Origin: Chloroflexota bacterium
Lineage (GTDB): Bacteria; Chloroflexota; Anaerolineae; Anaerolineales; UBA4823
DNA length: 40,670 bases
Direction of reading: 5' to 3'
Assembly (NCBI GenBank): GCA_012516075.1
Contig: JAAYXE010000149.1
Coordinates: forward strand, 1-40,670
Shown in pieces: positions 32,922-40,670 of this stretch. The notes below the pieces were generated by a model. It did no database searches. It was given only the letters and a program-made list of their open reading frames with translations, and was not told where the DNA came from. Each line of letters starts with the position of its first letter. Positions within the stretch are counted from its first letter, which is position 1. A program made the translations under genes and the position numbers.

Positions 32922-33596
32922 ATGCCCGCAGCCAAATCAAACCACAGAAGAAATCAAATCCTGCAGGCTGCTTCCCGCCTGATCGCCCACTACGGCTTCG
33001 ACAAAACCACCATGGAGGACATCGCCCGGGAAGCCGGCGTTTCCAAAGGCGCCCTCTACCTGGAATGGCCCGGAAAGCACGAGCTGTTTGAGGCGCTGCT
33101 GGTCCATGAGATGAGGCGCCTGCTGCTCGATTTTCAGCAGCGCGTGGAACGGGATCCCCAGGGAGGGCAGATTGCAAACATGTACCGCCACGCTCTGCTG
33201 GCCCTGCGGGATAATCCGCTGGTCAGCGCGCTGTACACACAGGACAGCCGAGTGCTGGGCGATTACATCAAACGCCAGGACACCTCCCGCTACACGAGCC
33301 GGCTGCTGGTGGGAGAGCAGGCTGTGCGCCAGATGCAGGCAGCAGGCCTGCTGCGCGCCGACATCCGCCCGGAGGTCATCGCCTATCTAATGAGCCTGAT
33401 CGCCGTAGGCCTGCTTCAGATCAGCAGCATCATTCCCACTGCTGAACAGCCTCCGCTGGAGGACGTCGCCGATGGCCTGACACGCCTTATCCAGGGCGGG
33501 CTGGCTGGCCCCGGCAATGACAGCGCGGCCGGGAGAGAGGCCGCGGCGAAAATCATCGACCTGATCCTGCAGCAGTACAACGAAGAGGAAAAATGA
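32922..33596 (+). CDS. TetR/AcrR-family transcriptional regulator
   Basis: A 224-residue regulator. Residues 8-55 are the TetR helix-turn-helix: RNQILQAASRLIAHYGFDKTTMEDIAREAGVSKGALYLEWPGK. The rest is an all-helical ligand-binding domain without recognisable specificity. It overlaps the hydrolase start by 4 bases (ATGA), so the two are cotranslated and the hydrolase probably acts on or produces the ligand. No clear ribosome binding site precedes ATG 32922. Confidence 0.9.
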   Translation: MPAAKSNHRRNQILQAASRLIAHYGFDKTTMEDIAREAGVSKGALYLEWPGKHELFEALLVHEMRRLLLDFQQRVERDPQGGQIANMYRHALLALRDNPLVSALYTQDSRVLGDYIKRQDTSRYTSRLLVGEQAVRQMQAAGLLRADIRPEVIAYLMSLIAVGLLQISSIIPTAEQPPLEDVADGLTRLIQGGLAGPGNDSAAGREAAAKIIDLILQQYNEEEK

Positions 33597-34453
33597 TCCA
33601 GGTACCAGAAGGCATAACTGAGCGCACCGTCCAGCTCGACGAAGTAAACATCCATTATTACGAAGCCGGTCAGGGCGATGAGCCCGTGATCCTCCTGCAC
33701 GGCGGCGGGGTTGACTCGGCGCTCATTAGCTGGAGCGATATCATTCCGGGGCTGGCGCAGTATCACAGAGTGATCGCGCCGGACCTGCCGGGCTACGGCA
33801 AAAGCGACCGGCCGGATGTGGAATACTCGCTGGAGTACTATAGAGATTTTCTGTGCCGGTTCATGGATGCGCTGCAAATCGAAAGTGCCAGTCTGGTCGG
33901 GCTTTCTTTAGGCGGCGGCACTGCCCTGGCCTTTGTCCTGCAGCACCCGCATAAAGTGAAAAAACTGGTGCTCGTGGATACGTACGGGCTGATGTCGAGA
34001 ATCCCCTTTCATTTTCTTTCTTACCTGTACGTCATCACCCCGCTGAATGATTTCTCTTACTGGCTGATGTCCCACAGCCGCTCCCTGGTACGCCAGATGC
34101 TGCTGGCGGGGCTGATTTACGATCCGCAGAATGCCACACCCGAACTGGTGGACCTGGTCTACCAGGCGCTGCGCCAGCCGGGCGCCGGGAAATCGTTCAA
34201 ATCTTTCCAGCGCAGCGAAGTCGGTCCGCGGCGGCTGCGCTCCGATTTCAGCGACCGCCTGGGTGAAATTAAGGCGCCCACCCTGCTGGTGCACGGTGAT
34301 CACGACAGCAGCGTACCGCTGGAATGTGTCCGGCGCGCGCAGAAGGCCCTGCCGGACGGGCGTCTGGTAGTGCTCAAAAACCGCAGGCACTGGCCGATGC
34401 GCGAAAACCCGCAGGAATTTATCTCGATTGTGCTGGATTTCTTGAGAGAATGA
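33593..34453 (+). CDS. Alpha/beta-hydrolase fold protein
   Basis: A 286-residue hydrolase with the complete triad: nucleophile Ser105 (LVGLSLGGGTAL), acid Asp238 (HGDHDSSVP) and His266 (NRRHWPMRENP). The oxyanion loop is LLHGGGVDS. A helical cap spans about residues 130-200. This pattern covers esterases, C-C bond hydrolases (MhpC-like), haloperoxidases and dehalogenases; a Ser nucleophile excludes the haloalkane dehalogenases. The substrate is unknown. It is translationally coupled to the TetR gene and ends 3 bases from the convergent psuG gene. Confidence 0.88.
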   Translation: MIQVPEGITERTVQLDEVNIHYYEAGQGDEPVILLHGGGVDSALISWSDIIPGLAQYHRVIAPDLPGYGKSDRPDVEYSLEYYRDFLCRFMDALQIESASLVGLSLGGGTALAFVLQHPHKVKKLVLVDTYGLMSRIPFHFLSYLYVITPLNDFSYWLMSHSRSLVRQMLLAGLIYDPQNATPELVDLVYQALRQPGAGKSFKSFQRSEVGPRRLRSDFSDRLGEIKAPTLLVHGDHDSSVPLECVRRAQKALPDGRLVVLKNRRHWPMRENPQEFISIVLDFLRE

Positions 34454-34456
34454 AAA

Positions 34457-35377
34457 TTACCGCCGGGCTACCAGGGCGCGTGCAATCTGGGCTGCGTAAC
34501 GGGCATTGTTGCGCAGCAGCGCCAGGTTCGCCTGCAGGCTGGCACCGCCCGTGATTTCGGCCATACGGCTGAGCAGGAAGGGAGTCACCGCCTGGCCGCG
34601 CACCCCGGCTTCACGGGCCTCGGCCAGGGCCTGGTCTACATCCCGGGCGACTCTGTCATACGGCAGGGCGGCTTCGGCCGGAGGAGGAACGACCACCAGC
34701 AGCGCGCTGTTCAGGCCCAGTTCCCAGTGCGCGCAGGCGATATCCACCACCTCGGCAGCCGAATCCGCACGCACACTTACCGGCAGCCCACTCTCGCGTG
34801 AATAAAAGGCCGGAAACTCGTCCGTCCCCATCCCCACAACCGGAACGTGGAAAGTTTCCAGGTATTCCAGCGTGGCCGGCAGATCCAGGATCGCCTTGGC
34901 TCCGGCGCACACCACAATCATCGGCGTGCGCGCCAGCTGCGGCAGGTCGGCAGAGATATCAAACGGCGCATCACGATGCACACCGCCGATGCCGCCGGTA
35001 GCGAACACCTTTATTCCGGCCGCATGTGCAGCGGTCATTGTCCCTGCGACGGTTGTGCCACCATTCCACCCCTTCGCCGCGGCGGCCGCAAAATCGCGCG
35101 TGCTGATTTTATGCATGCCCTCGCCGCGCGCCAGTAAAGCCAACTCTTCCGGAGCCACGCCAATGGCCACGCGGCCTGCGATGACCGCGATGGTGGCCGG
35201 TACTGCGCCGCCCTGGCGCACCTCCTGTTCCATATCGCGCGCCAGCTGCATGTTGTCAGGGTACGGCAGTCCGTGGGTGATCACGGTCGATTCCAGCGCC
35301 ACTACCGGCTGCCCGGCATGCAGCGCAGAAGAGACTTCAGGGTCAATTTTGAACCACGAGGGAAGACCAGTTTTCAT
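34457..35377 (-). CDS. psuG: Pseudouridine-5'-phosphate glycosidase
   Basis: A 306-residue enzyme that splits the C-C glycosidic bond of pseudouridine 5'-phosphate, giving uracil and ribose 5-phosphate. Conserved blocks are VALESTVITHGLPYP (Glu29), NGGTTVAGTM, FATGGIGGVHR and VCAGAKAILDLPATLEYLET with catalytic Lys161, matching the E. coli residues in position and context. The metal/phosphate-binding end is complete. AGGAAGG upstream supports ATG 35377. It is downstream of psuK with an 18-base gap, forming a two-gene catabolic operon. No uptake gene is visible. Confidence 0.95.
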   Translation of the reverse strand: MKTGLPSWFKIDPEVSSALHAGQPVVALESTVITHGLPYPDNMQLARDMEQEVRQGGAVPATIAVIAGRVAIGVAPEELALLARGEGMHKISTRDFAAAAAKGWNGGTTVAGTMTAAHAAGIKVFATGGIGGVHRDAPFDISADLPQLARTPMIVVCAGAKAILDLPATLEYLETFHVPVVGMGTDEFPAFYSRESGLPVSVRADSAAEVVDIACAHWELGLNSALLVVVPPPAEAALPYDRVARDVDQALAEAREAGVRGQAVTPFLLSRMAEITGGASLQANLALLRNNARYAAQIARALVARR

Positions 35378-35395
35378 CCTTGTACCTTCCTGGCA

Positions 35396-36352
35396 TCAGA
35401 TCACCAGTCCATCATATAACTTCTGCAGCGAAAGGTCCTGCACCACAGAGCCCAGATGGCGCAGGGTGAGCGAAGCCGCCGCGACGCCCAGGCGCACGGC
35501 ATCATCCAGGGGGATATCGTTGAGCAGGGCGAAGATCACTGTGGCTGTCAGGGCATCGCCAACGCCGGTGGGGTCGAGCACTTCGGTCCGAATCGCAGGG
35601 ATCTGCCCGCTGGTTTCCGAAGTTGCGTACACCAGCCCCAGTTCGCCCATGGTAATGATCACAATCTTCACGCCCGCGCTCACCAGACACTTCGCCGCAT
35701 CCAGCGCGTCATCCCGGTCATCTTCCCCAATGGTCCGCCCGCACAGCACACCGGCCTCGGCGGTGTTGGGGGTGATCAGGTGCAGGCGCGGCAGATGGGG
35801 CTTCAAACGGCCGGCCAGCGAAAGCGAAGTCGCGTCGGCACACACCGGGATCTGGGCTTTGCGTGCCAGCGAAACAGCCGTGCGCAGGGTGTCACGGGGC
35901 AGGTTGGTGTCGACGAAGACCAGGGAGGCATCATAAAACATCTCAGCGCGCGCTTTCAAAACGTCTGGTGTGATCACCGACATCGCGCGCATATCGTCCA
36001 GGCCGAACTTCAATCTTCCCTGGGCATCGAGCACCGCCAGATACGAACCGGTGGGCTGTTCCTTTGCCCGCACCACTCCGCTTACATCCACTCCTGCCTG
36101 GCGGGCCGCTGCCAGGATCTGGTCCCCGACTTCGTCATATCCGACAGCCGAAATCAATGAGACCGGTTGGCCCAGGCGCGCCAGGTTCTCAGCCACGTTG
36201 CGCGCTGCACCGCCGAACGACAGACGGATCCTGGCCGGGTTGGATGTGCCGCTTTTTAAATCGCCGCGCACCCGTCCGACCGCATCCAGCCCCGCCGCGC
36301 CGATCACCAGCACAGGGGCCTCAGGAGAAGGAGAGAATGGTTCGCTCAGCAT
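35396..36352 (-). CDS. psuK: PfkB-family carbohydrate kinase, probable pseudouridine kinase
   Basis: A 318-residue ribokinase-like sugar/nucleoside kinase. It has the N-terminal GGAARNVAENLARLG substrate motif and the C-terminal DPTGVGDALTATV motif with catalytic base Asp266. PfkB kinases cannot be assigned to a substrate by motif alone, but its position directly upstream of psuG, and its length, point to pseudouridine kinase, which makes the PsuG substrate. The mRNA may have a very short leader: TACAAT on the minus strand ends 9 bases before the ATG. Confidence 0.82.
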   Translation of the reverse strand: MLSEPFSPSPEAPVLVIGAAGLDAVGRVRGDLKSGTSNPARIRLSFGGAARNVAENLARLGQPVSLISAVGYDEVGDQILAAARQAGVDVSGVVRAKEQPTGSYLAVLDAQGRLKFGLDDMRAMSVITPDVLKARAEMFYDASLVFVDTNLPRDTLRTAVSLARKAQIPVCADATSLSLAGRLKPHLPRLHLITPNTAEAGVLCGRTIGEDDRDDALDAAKCLVSAGVKIVIITMGELGLVYATSETSGQIPAIRTEVLDPTGVGDALTATVIFALLNDIPLDDAVRLGVAAASLTLRHLGSVVQDLSLQKLYDGLVI

Positions 36353-36954
36353 GGCGCTTCGATTGTATCGTAGTTTCGTGGACCGGACTGCGTCTATAAG
36401 GTGATATTTAACTTATTCCCCGAAATGTGCTGCTTTCACATATATTTTACCCGCTTCGCCGGCAGTTCCTGTCCGGTTTACAGATACTGGTGTGGAAAGG
36501 CGATAACACCCTTTTTGGGGGGTATGTTAATGCAGGAGGCAGGAATTTCACTTTGGGAAAACCCACCTATGCGATCATTGGCATGGCGCGCAGAGAGGAG
36601 CAGTCGAACAATCTTGACCAGCACCCAGAAGATAAAAAAAACGGGTCTCGGTGCAACGCCGTGCCCTTACAGCAAATCTTCTTGCACATACGACTGCGGG
36701 AGCACGGCAAAGTACACAAGGTTATCATACAGGATTAGAAACCTGGCATCAAACGGCGAAAAGAAAATGGATACTGGAGATGCCGTGCCCAACCTTGGAA
36801 ACAGGAAGTAAAGGATCCCAGTAGGATCGTATTAATTACCGACCCTTCAAGTATTCTGGCCTCCACTACCTGCACGTTAAACCAACGTCACCCGGGCTGT
36901 GTGAACAGGCCCTTTGAGCGACCTGTTCACACAGATTATTAAAGTTTCGATCGC
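36353..36954. other. Intergenic region with no confident gene
   Basis: A 602-bp stretch that is more AT-rich than its neighbours. Open frames exist (36401-36811 and 36427-36738 plus), and AGGAGG at 36534-36539 precedes a possible TTG at 36553, but neither product has recognisable features and codon use looks unlike nearby genes. It could be a decayed gene or an unrecognised RNA. A hairpin lies at 36899-36932. Confidence 0.5.
36899..36932. terminator. Hairpin downstream of the TM-helix repeat gene
   Basis: GTGTGAACAGG (36899-36909) pairs with CCTGTTCACAC (36922-36932), an 11-bp stem with a 12-base loop. It lies 22 bases past the minus-strand stop. There is no good T-tract on either strand. 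Confidence 0.6.
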
Positions 36955-38610
36955 TTATTCATCGCTCAGTTCGCTGGGCGAGGTCATTGCGCCGCCGGTC
37001 AGGCCCGGAGGCGTCGATGGGCCTGTAGAGAGATCGTTCCTCCAGCGCTCGATCTGCCGGGAGGCGGCATCGCGCCCGCCCAGTCCGAAGGCCAGAGCGA
37101 AGGCCACAGCCACTGCTCCCAGCAGCAGGCCAAACGCCAGGTTCACAATGGACGCGGCGATGCCCATCTCGCGCAGCGCCAGCGCAGCAGCGAAGACCAG
37201 AATTGCCACCCGCGCCACCGTCGCCAGCAGCCCGCTGTTGGCAACGCCCGAATCGCGGATCCAGTTCGCCGCCTGATTGGCCAGGTACAGACCCAGCCCG
37301 AAAATAATCAGGCCGATCAGCACCTGCCAGGCAGCCACGATAAATCCGGAGAGCATCACCGAAAGGGCACTAAATCCGAGCAGGTTGGCAGCTTCCATGA
37401 TGGCAAACAACATGATGGCTATCGTCGTCAGACTGCCGGCGATCTGGGACGGCGTGCGTCCGCCGGGGGCGACCGCTGTGGGTCCGCCGGTCCGTGCAGC
37501 CCGCTCCGCTGCCTCGCCAGGGGTCTCGGACGGGCTCAAATCGGGCGTGACCACGCCCGGAGGCTGCCGGTAGATGCCCAGCCACGTGAACAGGCGGTCG
37601 AAGCCGAGGCTGGTCAGGATCGACGCCACAAACACGCCAACGCAGCGCGCCACAAAGTAAGCAATGGCCAGCAGCAGGAAAGCGCCAAAAATCGCCGGCA
37701 GGGCATTGAGCAGGTTGGTGAGCATATTGGCTGCAGGCCCCGATACGGCCGGGATGTTGAGGGCATTCAACGCCGCGATCGCCACCGGGATCAGGATGAG
37801 CACGTAGACGATGGTCCCGATAATATTGGACAGGCGCAGTCGACCGGTGGTGTCCACGCCCCCGACCTCCTGGCCCCAGCGGTCAATGCCGAGGCCGGCC
37901 AGCAGGTTGGTCACGATCTGGCGCACGATGCGCGCCACCAGCCAGCCGATCAACAGGATTAACGCCGCGCCCAGCAGGTTGGGCAGCACGCCCAGGATCT
38001 CATCGACGAGCTGCTGCACCGGCGCCAGCAGGCCCTGCAGGTTGAGCGCATCGAGCACGGCTGGCAGGAACAGCAGGAACACCAGCCAGTAGACCACGTT
38101 TCCGATCGTCTGGCTGACGGTGACCCGGTCATGAGCCGGGATCTCTGCACCTTCAGACAGCCTGCGCGAGATCCCCGAGGCGTTGATGAGCCGCACCACA
38201 ACGGCGCGCAGCAGCGTGGCGATCACCCAGGCGATCAGCAGTAAGATGATCGCTCCCAGAATACCGGGCAGGATGGCGACGATCTGGTTCACAAAGTTCT
38301 CCAGCGGGCCCGACACTGCCGGGATGTCAAGCGCCTGGAAGAACGCCAGCAGGGTGACCAGCATCACCAGCCAGAACACCGCACTCGATATCCAGTTCTC
38401 GATCGGGATCTGTTCGTCGCTTGCGGTCTGGTCATACCCCATCGACCTGGCAAGCCGGTCATCGATGTTCGTCCGCCCCAGCAAATTGCGAGTGAGCGAC
38501 CTGAGCACAAGGGCTACGATCCAGCCCAGGATCAGAATTCCCAGCGCCAGCAGGATATTGGGCAGGTAAAGACTGACCGCAGTCACGATTCGGTTCAAAA
38601 TATCTTCCAT
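36955..38610 (-). CDS. Mechanosensitive-channel-related protein with five TM-helix repeats
   Basis: A 551-residue membrane protein built from five related units of about 100 residues. Each has a hydrophobic pair of the form LPxxLGAxxLLxIAWxVA followed by a short amphipathic stretch and a second hydrophobic segment (units start near residues 14, 108, 205, 290 and 415). This is the conserved TM_helix (PF05552-type) repeat found in MscS-related proteins. The repeat ALDIPAVSGP / ALNIPAVSGP shows internal duplication. The usual cytoplasmic MscS beta domain is absent, so it may be a scaffold or a gated pore of another type. GGAGG supports ATG 38610. Its promoter carries two GTAGGG-N4-CCCTAC-type operators, suggesting stress-linked control. 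Confidence 0.8.
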   Translation of the reverse strand: MEDILNRIVTAVSLYLPNILLALGILILGWIVALVLRSLTRNLLGRTNIDDRLARSMGYDQTASDEQIPIENWISSAVFWLVMLVTLLAFFQALDIPAVSGPLENFVNQIVAILPGILGAIILLLIAWVIATLLRAVVVRLINASGISRRLSEGAEIPAHDRVTVSQTIGNVVYWLVFLLFLPAVLDALNLQGLLAPVQQLVDEILGVLPNLLGAALILLIGWLVARIVRQIVTNLLAGLGIDRWGQEVGGVDTTGRLRLSNIIGTIVYVLILIPVAIAALNALNIPAVSGPAANMLTNLLNALPAIFGAFLLLAIAYFVARCVGVFVASILTSLGFDRLFTWLGIYRQPPGVVTPDLSPSETPGEAAERAARTGGPTAVAPGGRTPSQIAGSLTTIAIMLFAIMEAANLLGFSALSVMLSGFIVAAWQVLIGLIIFGLGLYLANQAANWIRDSGVANSGLLATVARVAILVFAAALALREMGIAASIVNLAFGLLLGAVAVAFALAFGLGGRDAASRQIERWRNDLSTGPSTPPGLTGGAMTSPSELSDE

Positions 38611-38702
38611 TTTTTACTCCCTCCATCTGGAAAAAAGAAAGACGCGGCTAAAGAGTGGGAAAGGAATTAATGTAATTCTCCCCCTGCAATTAACTCGCAT
38701 TA

Positions 38703-38770
38703 ATCTTAGCGAAACTGAAGCGGCTTACGCAATCAGGGAAAACCCTTAGTCGCAGTAGGGAAAATACGCA
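38703..38770 (-). promoter_or_regulatory. Operator-linked promoter of the TM-helix repeat gene
   Basis: On the minus strand: half-matching operator TGCGTA-TTTT-CCCTAC (38770-38755), operator TAAGGG-TTTT-CCCTGA (38748-38733), immediately followed by -35 TTGCGT (38732-38727), an 18-base spacer and -10 TAAGAT (38708-38703). Same layout as the dodecin and small-RNA promoters. Confidence 0.75.
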
Positions 38771-38868
38771 GGTTATCCTTGCTTGAACACTTTCGTTTGT
38801 AAAGCGTTGGGATCTGGTGTTTCAAGATGGGGTATTCCGGCTTTTAATGTAAAAATGTTACCTATTTA

Positions 38869-38877
38869 TGGTAAATT
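38869..38877 (+). promoter_or_regulatory. Extended -10 promoter of the KAP NTPase gene
   Basis: TGG plus TAAATT (38869-38877). The region is AT-rich and no strong -35 is seen. It is 73 bases before the gene. Confidence 0.4.
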
Positions 38878-38950
38878 AGTATCAACCTATCAAGCGTATT
38901 AACCAATTGAGATCCTGGGAAAGTATCTGGCGCCGTGGGAGGAGAGTAAG

Positions 38951-40252
38951 GTGCTTAAGTACATCCATGATCCCATTTCTCAAATCCAGGAAGATTGTCT
39001 GGAACGGCACATCTTCGTGCAGGCCATCCACAACCAGCTGGCATCGGATTCCTGTCCTTCGGCGGTCGGTCTTTTTGGTGACTGGGGCACCGGGAAGAGC
39101 AGCCTGCTGCAGATGCTGGTCGAATGGAACAAGCAGGCGGAAAAGAAGCTGGACATCCAGATCTTCGACGCCTGGCTGTACGAATCGACCGGTAATTTAT
39201 TCACCCCCATCCTGGTTTGGATCAAAAACCAATTGAAGCAGCAGGGAAAGGCCGCCTCCCAGTGGGGACCTGGGATGAAGAGAGTCTTCCAGGCTACTTT
39301 CTGGACCTTAGGGAAAACCGTTGTAAAGCTGGGAATGCTGCAAGTGGGAATAAGCAGCCCAGATAAGGCTATCGACGTCCTGACTGAAATACCAGATGAA
39401 TTTGAACGACAGTACAAGACCGCCGAGGAGAAGGCAATTCCCCAACTGTGGGAGAAGCTGGTCGACGATATCGAGCAGGCGCGAGAAGATTTTCAGATGA
39501 TGGTCGACCTGCTGCTGGAGGGCCAGCCTCACAGCAAGCTGGTCTTCTGCATCGACAACCTGGACCGCTGTTCGCCAGAACAGGCCGTACACATGCTGCA
39601 GTCGATCAAGAATTATCTTTCCGTCGAGGGGGTGGTATGGCTGATCGCGGTTGACCCGCATGTCATCTCCGCCTACATCGAAAAGCAGTACGGCACCGGA
39701 GCCATCGGCGGGTATAACTACCTGGATAAAATCTTCCCCGAGCAGTACCACATTCCCCCGCTTTCCATTCAGTCGAATGCGCTCCAGGTCGAACGCCTGC
39801 TGGAAAGGGCTTTGAGTGGAATCCCGGTTCAAATCCGCCCGACGAACTGGCAGCGCTACGCCCAGATTCCCCGCGTGCTGGTGCCGCGCCGGCTGATTAA
39901 GAGTGCGCGGAAATTTGCGCAGGTCTGCGGGCTGCCAACCACCATGGGCATGGCGGTCAGCGCAGACACCATGTTTGCCCTGATCCTCCTGTACCACTCG
40001 TGGCCCGATTTCTACGAACGCATGTCGTCAGACCAGAGAGAGCACGTCCAGTCGGTTCTACTTAACTTTTTAGATGATCGAATCAGAGCTGATTATCCCA
40101 CCCCGCCCCTGCCGCTGCCGCCCCGGTTCATTGAGGATCGTGACCTGCAGTATTACATACGACAGGCGTTTCTGACTTATGGACGTATCGAGGAAACATC
40201 CGGGGAAATCGCCCTGGCCACGCATTTCCTGCACCAGGTCGGCTTACCATGA
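38951..40252 (+). CDS. KAP-family P-loop NTPase
   Basis: A 433-residue STAND-like NTPase of the KAP family. Walker A is GDWGTGKSS (residues 43-51), followed by the conserved FDAWLYES, Walker B FCIDNLDRC (Asp202) and the sensor region VVWLIAVDPHVISAYIEKQY. The C-terminal third is helical. KAP NTPases commonly carry membrane helices between Walker A and B; here the equivalent segment (about 112-135) is only weakly hydrophobic. Members have been linked to membrane signalling and phage defence, but no role is established here. The start is GTG 38951, with GGAGG at 38938-38942. Its stop overlaps the ATG of a membrane protein (ATGA), so they are likely a functional pair. Confidence 0.85.
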   Translation: MLKYIHDPISQIQEDCLERHIFVQAIHNQLASDSCPSAVGLFGDWGTGKSSLLQMLVEWNKQAEKKLDIQIFDAWLYESTGNLFTPILVWIKNQLKQQGKAASQWGPGMKRVFQATFWTLGKTVVKLGMLQVGISSPDKAIDVLTEIPDEFERQYKTAEEKAIPQLWEKLVDDIEQAREDFQMMVDLLLEGQPHSKLVFCIDNLDRCSPEQAVHMLQSIKNYLSVEGVVWLIAVDPHVISAYIEKQYGTGAIGGYNYLDKIFPEQYHIPPLSIQSNALQVERLLERALSGIPVQIRPTNWQRYAQIPRVLVPRRLIKSARKFAQVCGLPTTMGMAVSADTMFALILLYHSWPDFYERMSSDQREHVQSVLLNFLDDRIRADYPTPPLPLPPRFIEDRDLQYYIRQAFLTYGRIEETSGEIALATHFLHQVGLP

Positions 40253-40670
40253 ATGCTTCATCAGAGACCCGTTTCAGATCGTGTTTGCTTACTTTTTTCA
40301 AGCTAACGATCATCATTGTTCTTGTTTTTATCTATTTCCGAGCCGAACTTACTTCCATATTCAAGTCGATCACCGAATTTCAAAACGGTGATCTCGATTC
40401 ATTGGTCGTCAGATTGGGCGGTGTCGTGCTCCAGTTCGCCAGCAAAATCGCTCCGATCTTTATTGCTGCCATTACCCTGCTGGGCTTGCTGGCACTGATC
40501 AGCAGGGTGACCATACCGGTCTCCGGTCCACAGGGCTGGTGGAATGCGGTTAAGTTTATGTTGGGTCACCTGTTGGGCCGGCCTGGAATGTTCATCCGGG
40601 TGCGGGATGGAAATATCTTCAATCCGGGAAATTCTCACCATGCCACCGGTGCTGGTCTCGTGTGGGTTGA
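40249..40670 (+). CDS. N-terminal part of a membrane protein coupled to the KAP NTPase (runs off the window)
   Basis: The frame from ATG 40249 overlaps the KAP stop by 4 bases and stays open to the window end (at least 140 residues). It has a short N-terminal region, then hydrophobic helices around residues 17-31 (LKLTIIIVLVFIYF type) and 66-83 (SKIAPIFIAAITLLGLLALIS), and a polar region with RPGMFIRVRDGNIFNPG. The family is not recognised. Translational coupling suggests it anchors or senses for the KAP NTPase. Confidence 0.7.
   Translation, partial: MNASSETRFRSCLLTFFKLTIIIVLVFIYFRAELTSIFKSITEFQNGDLDSLVVRLGGVVLQFASKIAPIFIAAITLLGLLALISRVTIPVSGPQGWWNAVKFMLGHLLGRPGMFIRVRDGNIFNPGNSHHATGAGLVWV

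Larger units (their letters stand above)
38611..38950. other. Divergent intergenic region
   Basis: These 340 bases separate the minus-strand TM-helix repeat gene from the plus-strand KAP gene. They contain the operator-linked minus-strand promoter and an extended -10 on the plus strand. No other gene or RNA is seen. Confidence 0.6.

Noticed and set aside
38777..38805. Plus-strand promoter for the KAP gene next to the operators (TAAAGC)
   Set aside because: Spacing and -35 are poor; the operators match the minus-strand layout perfectly instead.

Overview
The window looks like a high-GC chromosome segment from a Chloroflexota bacterium, probably class Anaerolineae. This is an inference from gene content: Thr/Pro-rich (TPTxTPT) extracellular linkers, split glycine decarboxylase subunits, a serine hydroxymethyltransferase fused to T-protein, a DUF1684 protein, a YwiC-like protein, multi-PAS histidine kinases and abundant extended -10 promoters. 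There is no phage, insertion sequence, CRISPR array or rRNA. Most of the window is ordinary chromosome, but several intergenic regions hold regulatory structure.

Layout. 1-279: tail of a Gly/Pro/Asn/Asp repeat protein ending in an RG-rich tract. 798-4661: a four-gene lipid module (HtrB-like acyltransferase, CDP-alcohol phosphatidyltransferase, flippase-like membrane protein, GT4 glycosyltransferase) that resembles the actinobacterial phosphatidylinositol-mannoside logic. 4828-8109: a receiver protein with a kinase-type dimerisation domain but no ATPase, a YwiC-like membrane protein behind a leaderless-type promoter, and two DUF4870 proteins. 8135-11874: a promoter, tandem glycine riboswitch and gcvH-gcvPA-gcvPB. 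11999-16683: a TGS/ThrRS-like nucleoside kinase, an ABC-F ATPase behind an apparent leader-peptide attenuator, a dodecin-like protein and a membrane-anchored FKBP. 16781-21256 (minus): a class I aminotransferase and the three-part SHMT/GcvT-like/GcvT fusion. 21387-21839 (plus): two tandem, related small-RNA genes. 21862-26388: DUF1684, secreted and lipoprotein genes, a PH-domain protein and an unknown protein. 26739-29719: a 908-residue REC-PAS kinase and tRNA-Val. 29849-36352: an RpiR regulator with an FAH-family hydrolase, a Thr/Pro-rich membrane protein, a TetR-alpha/beta hydrolase pair, and pseudouridine catabolism genes psuG and psuK. 36955-40670: a TM-helix repeat channel-like protein, a KAP NTPase and the start of a coupled membrane protein.

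The most notable signal is a palindrome, GTAGGG-N4-CCCTAC, that recurs in four intergenic promoters. In each one the palindrome ends exactly where the -35 box begins and the -10 box is TAAGAT or TAAGCT. These promoters drive a dodecin-like protein (15711-15754), two homologous small RNAs (21387-21454 and 21640-21707) and the TM-helix repeat protein on the minus strand (38770-38703). The layout suggests one undescribed regulon. As I recall, the palindrome matches the one recognised by the staphylococcal NarL/LuxR-type regulator NreC. The two small RNAs share their first 14 bases, a CAACC/GGTTG stem with a G-rich loop, and a terminator hairpin, and I do not recognise them as a known family.

Glycine metabolism is split between two control systems. 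H and P proteins sit behind a tandem glycine riboswitch whose second P1 helix overlaps a terminator stem, while T-protein and SHMT are fused on the opposite strand under an unregulated-looking sigma70 promoter. The fusion also carries a second, shortened T-protein-like folate domain between its two enzymes.
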